Assembly: GCA_003650185.1 (NCBI GenBank)
Contig: QMOF01000014.1
Span: forward strand, 1-18,975
DNA length: 18,975 nt
Origin: Chloroflexota bacterium
GTDB taxonomy: Bacteria > Chloroflexota > Dehalococcoidia > UBA2247 > RBG-13-53-26
Direction: 5' to 3'
The notes below the pieces were generated by a model. It was not told where the DNA came from, did not search any database, and saw nothing but the letters and a program-made list of their open reading frames with translations. A program made the translations under genes and the position numbers. Below, piece by piece: positions 13,508-18,975 of this stretch (the first letter of the stretch is position 1; every line of letters begins with the position of its first letter).

Positions 13508-15577
13508 CTATATCCCCACCGCGAAGCCAGCCCCGTCGGCGACGGCTCCCTTGATAAGCCCCAGTCCCTTGCAATCGCCAGCCTGATAGACCGCCGCGTC
13601 GCTACTTTCCAAAGCCTTGAGTAGTGCAGCGTTTGGACGAATAGCCTCAGCCAACACCACCGTGTCGGCCTCAATCGCCCGCCTCCGTCCTTCCTTGTCA
13701 ATTGCCGCCACACCTGCACCAGTGATCTGCTCACACCTCATCTCTGTCATCACGGCTACGCCCTTGTTTTGCAGCCTGTCTGCCAGCACCCACCTGCTCG
13801 GTATGGCCAGCTCTTCCGCAACCTGTTGTCCGCCCGTCACCACCACAACCCTCCTGCCCCTATCCGCCAGAAACTCGGCCAGCTCGCAGGCAACAAAATC
13901 GCCACCCACTACCACCACTCTCTCTCCGATGGGCATCCACAACCTCGTCAAGCATCTCAAGGTGGATGGCTTCGAGCGCACCAGTACAGGTCTGCCAAGA
14001 TACAGGACTGTCCGCTGCCATCGGGAGAGCCTGACCCTGGCATCCTTGCCAAGGTGACCGTTCAGGATCTGCCGCAGCATCGCGCCGCTGAGGACGTTCC
14101 GTCCATCGGCGCCTGGTATCCGCGGAGGGTCCAGAGTTGGCCCTAGTGCAAGGACGGTCGCGTCTGGATTGATGCCCTCGATCATAACTGGCGTTACTTC
14201 GGCCCCGAACTTGACCTCTATCGGCAGCTTCTTCACCTGTGTAGCCAGGTAACGCAGGAACTCCTCATTCTCCCTGCTCAGCACGGATGCGAAGAACAAG
14301 GACCCACCCAGGCGCCTGGCCTTCTCACATATTGTCACCCTGTGTCCCCTGAGTGCAGCCACTCTGGCCGCCTCCATCCCAGCCGGCCCACCACCGGCCA
14401 CCAGCACCCTCTTCGGCTTCGGCGACTGATCAAGTTTGAACTCGCCCTCTCTCCCCGCAGCCGCGTTGACCGCACAGTACATGCTGTCGCTCATGAATAT
14501 CTGGTGAATACAGGTGTAGCAGTTGATGCACGGTCTTATGTCCTCCACATTGCCGGAGACAAGCTTGTTCGGAAGCTCAGGATCGGCGATGAGGGCTCTA
14601 GCCATGGCTATGAGGTCGGCCTTGCCTTCGCGAAGGACCTTCTCGCCAAGCTCGGGGCTGATGCGGCCTACTGCTATGACCGGTACATTGACAACCTTCT
14701 TCACCCCTTCAGCCAGAGGCACCAGACTGCCCGGGTCGTAGGCCAGCGGGGCTCTGGTGAAATTGACGCCAATATCGCCCCCATACCCACTGACATTGAT
14801 GGCATCAACCCCGGCTTCCGCGATCATCTGCGCCAGCTCCCGGCCATCCTCGGGCGTGATCCCGTTCTCCAGGCCGAACTCCCTGCCGTCAATGCGACAC
14901 CACACAGGATAGTCCCTTCCTACCCGCTCTCTGACTGCCTTGATGATCTCAAGGAGAAACCTGGACCGGTTCTCCAGGTTACCGCCATACTCATCCCTCC
15001 GCTTGTTTGAGTGCCCAGACAAGAACTGGGCTATGAGATAGCCGTGGCCGGCGTGTATTTCCACGCCATCAAGTCCCGCCTTCTTGGCCCGCTCCGCTCC
15101 GTCGGCGAAGCGCTGCACCAGCTCGCCGATCTCCTTAACCGTCAATTCCCTGGGTGTTTCACGCCCGGGTAATACACCCGGTTGCAGTATGGCAGAAGGC
15201 GCCACCGGCTGGTGCCCACCGTTGCGTTCCGGTCTCGAATACCGACCTCCATGCTGTAGCTGTATGAGCACCCTGGCACCGTGTTGCTGGATGGTCGCAG
15301 CCAGATCAGCCAGCCCCGGGATGAAACGGTCATCATATATACATATCTGGTGCGTAATGAGCTTGCCCACCAGGTCAACCAGGCCAACCCCAAGGACTAT
15401 GGTGCTCACACCACCCTTCGCCCGTTCCTCGTAGAAGTCCTTCTGCCGCTGGGTGATGAATCCGTCCTCAGACGCATAGTTCAGGCCCATGGCAGCCATT
15501 ACCAGACGGTTCCTCAGCTTCAACTGCCCTATCTGGCAGGGTTCAAGCAGTTTCCTAAATCTGGAGTTGCCATTCAT
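13508..15577 (-). CDS. Old yellow enzyme-type NADH:flavin oxidoreductase with 4Fe-4S and FAD domains
   Basis: A 689-residue protein of the 2,4-dienoyl-CoA reductase / trimethylamine dehydrogenase family. The first 340 or so residues form the FMN barrel, with H175 and H178 in HAGHGYL and the block DEYGGNLENRSRF (195-207). A 4Fe-4S site follows: C350, C353, C356, C368 (CX2CX2CX11C). The spacing of the first three cysteines resembles trimethylamine dehydrogenase more than FadH. The C-terminal half has an FAD loop, AGGGPAG (394-400). Its second Rossmann motif is degenerate, GGDFVACE (558-565) in place of GGGxxGxE. Members reduce activated C=C bonds or demethylate amines, and next to ketone carboxylases an enone or enoyl-CoA reductase is the likelier role. 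The ATG at 15577 was chosen over a GTG at 15628 that lies inside a hairpin. Its binding site, GGGTGG, is weak. Confidence 0.9.
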   Translation of the reverse strand: MNGNSRFRKLLEPCQIGQLKLRNRLVMAAMGLNYASEDGFITQRQKDFYEERAKGGVSTIVLGVGLVDLVGKLITHQICIYDDRFIPGLADLAATIQQHGARVLIQLQHGGRYSRPERNGGHQPVAPSAILQPGVLPGRETPRELTVKEIGELVQRFADGAERAKKAGLDGVEIHAGHGYLIAQFLSGHSNKRRDEYGGNLENRSRFLLEIIKAVRERVGRDYPVWCRIDGREFGLENGITPEDGRELAQMIAEAGVDAINVSGYGGDIGVNFTRAPLAYDPGSLVPLAEGVKKVVNVPVIAVGRISPELGEKVLREGKADLIAMARALIADPELPNKLVSGNVEDIRPCINCYTCIHQIFMSDSMYCAVNAAAGREGEFKLDQSPKPKRVLVAGGGPAGMEAARVAALRGHRVTICEKARRLGGSLFFASVLSRENEEFLRYLATQVKKLPIEVKFGAEVTPVMIEGINPDATVLALGPTLDPPRIPGADGRNVLSGAMLRQILNGHLGKDARVRLSRWQRTVLYLGRPVLVRSKPSTLRCLTRLWMPIGERVVVVGGDFVACELAEFLADRGRRVVVVTGGQQVAEELAIPSRWVLADRLQNKGVAVMTEMRCEQITGAGVAAIDKEGRRRAIEADTVVLAEAIRPNAALLKALESSDAAVYQAGDCKGLGLIKGAVADGAGFAVGI

Positions 15578-15606
15578 GATCCACCCTGGCCCCTTTCGAA
15601 TACGGC

Positions 15607-15628
15607 GCGGCGGGCTTTCGCCCACCAC
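15607..15628 (-). promoter_or_regulatory. GAAA-tetraloop hairpin between carboxylase beta copy 2 and the oxidoreductase
   Basis: In the transcript arms 15628-15620 and 15615-15607 form nine pairs, two of them G-U, closed by a GAAA loop. It starts about 15 bases after the beta stop and has no T run, so a terminator is unlikely. It could stabilise the upstream mRNA or set differential expression within the operon. Confidence 0.4.
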
Positions 15629-15642
15629 CTGAGATCCCCAGG

Positions 15643-17799
15643 CTACTTCTTCCGATACCAGATCAGCTTGTACTCGTCGAACTCCACGTAGTTCTCCGGT
15701 GGCACAATCAGTGTGGTCATTGGGTGCTCTATGACGGCCGGGCCGTCAATCTTGTTTCCCGCCTGGAGCAAGTCCATCTCCCAGACATCGAAGTCGACCC
15801 ATCTCCGATGGTACACTTCCCTCTTGCCTTTGTAGGCACTCTGCGGTGGTTTCTCACCCTCCAGCGAGTGCCTGGCAATGACCGGCTTGATCCGGTCGAC
15901 CATTGCCTCGCAGTACACTCCCGTGATGGCGTAGCCCATCTCAGGCATGCGGGCAGCCACCGGGTATATGGTGGTATAGGCCTTCTCAAAAGCATCGATC
16001 AGGTCCTGCACGTCCTGCGGCGTCTCAACTGTGCTCTTCTCAACAGGTGCTTCCCAGCTAACCATCTGGCCCAGGTATCGGGCATATATTCCGTACCTGA
16101 ACCTGATCTTGTCTCTGGCATAGCCTTCGTTCTCCAGCTCCTGATAAGCCCGCTCCTTCAGCTCCTGCCAGGCCGCATTGACGCCCATGCACAGGTACAC
16201 CAGCACCTCGCCAGGCTGACCAGCGGGTAGGATGCACATGACGCTCTTCTGGTACCGATGGAAGTACTCGGCAGCGGCCACGCCATAGGCCGAGAAGGCC
16301 GCTGCCCAGGGACAGGTAACGACACCGGCCAGGTCCATTTCCTCCACCAAGCCCCACATGTGCAGCGGCCCACTGCCCCCATAGGCAATCAACGTGTACT
16401 CAGAGGGGTCTAGTCCCTTCGACTGCAAGGTTGAGGTGATGTGGTTCTTCATGCCAGCATGCAGCAGATCCAGGACCTTGCCGCACACATCGTAAAGGTC
16501 TTGCCCCAACGGCCTGGCCAGCCGCTCCTCCAAGGCTCGCGAGGCCGCTTCTTTGTTCAGTTTGACCGTGCCGCCGAGGAAGTAGTCCGGGTTGAGGTAA
16601 CCCAGCACGAGGTCTATGTCTCCCACAGTTATGTCGGGGTACCGATAGCAGGTGCCCACATCCGAGCCTGCGCTCTCCGGGCCGAGCTTGATCAGCTTCA
16701 GTTGCTCATCGACGTGCACAACTGTCCCGGTGCCTGCGCCAATCGAATCGATGCTTAGCATCGGCAGACTTAGCTTGTGGCCATAGAAATGGGGTTCCGT
16801 GTTTATGGGCAGCCTTCCCCGGGTGATCAGCCCCATGTCAAAGGTAGTGCCTCCGAGATCAGCACAGATTATATTGTTCAGCCCCTTGACCTTTTCCAGC
16901 AGTTCCTTGCTCCCCAGAAGTCCGCCGGTGGGCCCCGAGACAATGCTCTCGTAAATGCGAGGGTGCCTGATGCCCGCGGTGGCCCCGTAGGACAGAAGCG
17001 TCTGCAGCTCATGTCTGTAGCCGTTTGCCCTGGCCGCTGTCTCGACCTTGAATAGCTGCTGCTGTGCCTTGCGGCCTGCATAGCACTCTATCAGGACACT
17101 CTTCATCCGCTCCGACTCGAAGGCAATGGGACATATGTCGTAGGAGGTCACCACCGGGATATCCAGTCCACGCTCCTCCACTATCGCCCTGGCTATCTCA
17201 GCAGCCCTCATCTCGTGGGCAGCGTTTTCGTACGAGTGAAGGAACACAATGGCGATGGCCTCCACCCCGACATTCAGAAGATCCTCCACACCCTTGCTGA
17301 CATCCGACTCACGCAGAGGCACAACGGCCGTCCCCGGCTGGATGTGGCACCCCGGATATAGTGTCGGACCCTTGATGCGCTCCGCCACCGGCCGTACCAG
17401 GTTGATGTCCACCAGCCATCTTGTGTGCTCAAGCAAGGCCATATGCATCGCATCTTCGTAGGACAGACCTATCCAGGTCAGCCCCCTCTCGAGGTGGGGC
17501 ACGTGCTCAAATCCCTTGGTGGCCAGCAGGCCCACCTTCGCCCCCGTTCCGGTGATCAATATATTGAGCATGGTCGTCCCGGTGTATGTAATGCCTACTG
17601 CACTCCGGTGTATTTCCTCGGCTGTCAATCCCGCATATGCTGCAGCATCGGCCACAGATTCCATGTAGCTCCGCGACTCGTCCTCCCTGTTGGTGAGCGA
17701 CTTACCCAGGCTGAACCGGCCTTCAGCGTCCACAAGAAAGGTATCGGTCATCGTGCCCCCAGCATCGAGAGCTACCAGAAAGCTCTTGTCATCTGACAT
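15643..17799 (-). CDS. acxA: Ketone (acetone-type) carboxylase beta subunit, HyuA family (copy 2)
   Basis: A 718-residue HyuA-type subunit, nearly the same length as known acetone carboxylase beta subunits and aligned end to end with copy 1. All nucleotide-site motifs are of the standard type: DAGGTMTD (12-19), DLGGTTFD (314-321), GAGTGT (354-359) and YGGSGP (473-478), along with SGPTGGLLG (288-296). It is therefore expected to use ATP to activate a ketone and bicarbonate. The ATG at 17799 has AGGAGGT six bases upstream and follows the gamma stop by 16 bases, so alpha, gamma and beta form an operon in the same order as copy 1. The substrate is unknown: acetone, butanone, acetophenone-like or cyclic ketones are all possible. 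Hydantoinase or oxoprolinase activity is disfavoured by the gamma gene. Confidence 0.92.
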   Translation of the reverse strand: MSDDKSFLVALDAGGTMTDTFLVDAEGRFSLGKSLTNREDESRSYMESVADAAAYAGLTAEEIHRSAVGITYTGTTMLNILITGTGAKVGLLATKGFEHVPHLERGLTWIGLSYEDAMHMALLEHTRWLVDINLVRPVAERIKGPTLYPGCHIQPGTAVVPLRESDVSKGVEDLLNVGVEAIAIVFLHSYENAAHEMRAAEIARAIVEERGLDIPVVTSYDICPIAFESERMKSVLIECYAGRKAQQQLFKVETAARANGYRHELQTLLSYGATAGIRHPRIYESIVSGPTGGLLGSKELLEKVKGLNNIICADLGGTTFDMGLITRGRLPINTEPHFYGHKLSLPMLSIDSIGAGTGTVVHVDEQLKLIKLGPESAGSDVGTCYRYPDITVGDIDLVLGYLNPDYFLGGTVKLNKEAASRALEERLARPLGQDLYDVCGKVLDLLHAGMKNHITSTLQSKGLDPSEYTLIAYGGSGPLHMWGLVEEMDLAGVVTCPWAAAFSAYGVAAAEYFHRYQKSVMCILPAGQPGEVLVYLCMGVNAAWQELKERAYQELENEGYARDKIRFRYGIYARYLGQMVSWEAPVEKSTVETPQDVQDLIDAFEKAYTTIYPVAARMPEMGYAITGVYCEAMVDRIKPVIARHSLEGEKPPQSAYKGKREVYHRRWVDFDVWEMDLLQAGNKIDGPAVIEHPMTTLIVPPENYVEFDEYKLIWYRKK

Positions 17800-17815
17800 C
17801 TCTTAACCTCCTGCA

Positions 17816-18388
17816 TCAGGCCTGTGCTTCCGAACTCCACCTGGACAGCAAGTCCGCCGTCTTGTCCTGGTACCAGTCCAAGCTTTCGTCCTCGAGCGGC
17901 CTGCCCAGCCACTCACGGTAGAAGGTGTCCAGGTCAGGCAGCATGTCGAAAAGAGGAGGGTACCCGGGCGGAACATTCTCGACCGCCAGCAAGGCAGCAC
18001 AGGAAGGACAGTAGTACTCCCTGATCTCGACGAGATCGGGGTCTATTGGGCAAGGCTCTATGGTATACACCTCAGCGAACTCTTCCCTGGTCTTCCTGAC
18101 ATAGATGTCACAGCCGAACTTCCAGTTGATCCGATAGTCGCCGAACTCGTGCCCGCAGTCACACTTGACCACTCTGGCTCCATCATCTTTCCGTACTATG
18201 TAGAGGTGATCGGTCAACGGCAGCAATATCTTCTCTTTCCAACTGACTTTGGCCTGCATTATGTCCAGGTACTGCCAGAACCTCGACGTTTGCTTGTGGG
18301 TCATTCGCAGCAGTTTCTTGATTTCTTCCCACGGAAGCTTGCCGTTGACCAGTAACTCCAGCTTCTCTTTGCTCGCTTCCTGTGACAT
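17816..18388 (-). CDS. acxC: Ketone (acetone-type) carboxylase gamma subunit (copy 2)
   Basis: A 190-residue zinc-type small subunit paralogous to 4490-5068. The metal-site cysteines are C76 and C78 (KCDCGHEFGDYR), C93, and C127/C130 (YYCPSC). An extra cysteine, C113, is not shared with copy 1. The block GYPPLFDMLPDLDTFYREWLG near the C-terminus is almost identical to copy 1, while the N-terminus and the 100-120 linker diverge. The ATG at 18388 has AAGGGGG just upstream and lies 12 bases after the alpha stop. It marks the neighbouring HyuA and HyuB genes as ketone carboxylase parts and not hydantoinases. Confidence 0.9.
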   Translation of the reverse strand: MSQEASKEKLELLVNGKLPWEEIKKLLRMTHKQTSRFWQYLDIMQAKVSWKEKILLPLTDHLYIVRKDDGARVVKCDCGHEFGDYRINWKFGCDIYVRKTREEFAEVYTIEPCPIDPDLVEIREYYCPSCAALLAVENVPPGYPPLFDMLPDLDTFYREWLGRPLEDESLDWYQDKTADLLSRWSSEAQA

Positions 18389-18400
18389 TTGTCCCCCTTC

Positions 18401-18975
18401 CTACACCGCGTAGTCCTCGGGCAACTGCCAGGTGCTCAAGAACTGACGCCGAAACTTCTCATAGCCAAGGATGTCGCCGTAAAGGCTCTTTCCCTGCCGC
18501 GAGAAGTCCTGCCTCAACACTCGCTGTCTTTCCTTGCTCCACCACTCCTTGACGCTGTATGCCCTCTCCTTCCTCTTCTGCCTTAGCTCCTGTTGCGCTC
18601 TGGCGGTGGCCTCACGGTCCACTGTCCAGCTACCGTCAGAGCGCTGGGCGACCACACCATAGACCTTCTTGTACGCCTCGGGGCTCACCCATCCCTGGTC
18701 CAGATCCTTCTCCACCAGGTTCAGGTCGCGGTCCAGCGGATCGCCCCACCCCCCTTGCGACCCCGCGATGAACACGTGAATATCGCCATCCTTGAAATAG
18801 GTGGGCGGTACATCACCACCCCAGACATCTACCTTCCCCACCTTGAGCTTGCCTTCTTTGATCCAGCTCTGGATTTCAGCTAGAGAACTGGGATAGCCTT
18901 CCCCAGCCTCGATGAGCTGCCTGATATTCGTTTCCTGGAACGCCATGTTCCAACCAATGACCCCCGGATACCCCC
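18401..18975 (-). CDS. acxB: Ketone (acetone-type) carboxylase alpha subunit, HyuB family (copy 2, C-terminal part)
   Basis: The last 190 or so residues of a HyuB-type alpha subunit, cut by the right edge. It reads in from the edge as GYPGVIGWNMAFQETN, which aligns with GYPGPNDVVVFAHDTN of copy 1, so the internal ATG at 18946 is not the start. Downstream, QGGWGDPLDRD and the terminal WQLPEDYAV match copy 1 (RGGWGDVLERD, WQLPEDYAL). The His-Asp-His metal site would be in the missing N-terminal part and cannot be checked. The segment before the end (TARAQQELRQKRKERAYSVK) is charged and more divergent than the flanks. The gene is 12 bases before the gamma subunit. Confidence 0.9.
   Translation of the reverse strand, partial: GYPGVIGWNMAFQETNIRQLIEAGEGYPSSLAEIQSWIKEGKLKVGKVDVWGGDVPPTYFKDGDIHVFIAGSQGGWGDPLDRDLNLVEKDLDQGWVSPEAYKKVYGVVAQRSDGSWTVDREATARAQQELRQKRKERAYSVKEWWSKERQRVLRQDFSRQGKSLYGDILGYEKFRRQFLSTWQLPEDYAV

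Noticed and set aside
1..18975. tRNA or rRNA genes, CRISPR arrays, insertion sequences, transposase genes
   Set aside because: None were seen. There is no repeat-spacer periodicity, no transposase motif, and no tRNA-like cloverleaf in the spacers.

Overview
The window is a strongly one-directional catabolic region: every gene I can support lies on the minus strand, so transcription runs from right to left. Base composition is moderately GC-rich, and most starts carry a clear AGGAGG-type ribosome binding site. The content points to a bacterium with an anaerobic or facultative lifestyle: an iron-sulfur flavoprotein, an Fe-S ene-reductase, ATP-dependent ketone carboxylases, and class III CoA transfer. 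The lineage cannot be fixed from the sequence. An uncultured Chloroflexota (Dehalococcoidia-like) or deltaproteobacterial-type anaerobe is a guess from gene content only.

Layout in transcription order (right to left). (1) 18975-15643: the end of an alpha subunit, then complete gamma and beta subunits, of an acetone-carboxylase-type ketone carboxylase (copy 2). (2) 15577-11736: an old-yellow-enzyme-type FMN/4Fe-4S/FAD oxidoreductase followed by two tandem paralogous short-chain dehydrogenases. (3) 11735-9187: a 409-base spacer with a candidate promoter, then a 3-hydroxyisobutyrate-dehydrogenase-like gene (GTG start) closely coupled to a CaiB/BaiF CoA-transferase. (4) 9186-7591: a good sigma70-type promoter and a branched-chain-amino-acid-type substrate-binding lipoprotein. 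(5) 7590-2326: a leader-like spacer with two overlapping, mutually exclusive hairpins, then a complete alpha-gamma-beta ketone carboxylase (copy 1). (6) 2325-1: a second 3-hydroxyisobutyrate-dehydrogenase-like gene, an iron-sulfur flavoprotein, and the start of a nitronate-monooxygenase-family gene cut by the left edge.

A plausible joint role, by inference, is breakdown of an alcohol, ketone or enone. The lipoprotein would capture the substrate outside the cell. The dehydrogenases and the ene-reductase would adjust its oxidation state. The carboxylases would turn a ketone into a beta-keto acid, and the CoA-transferase would activate that acid. No thiolase, CoA ligase, transporter permease or regulator is present, so the pathway is incomplete here.

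The most striking feature is the contrast between the two carboxylase copies. Alpha copy 1 keeps the expected His-Asp-His metal site. Beta copy 1 has lost glycines in three conserved nucleotide-binding motifs and gained cysteines and histidine there, while beta copy 2 keeps the standard motifs.
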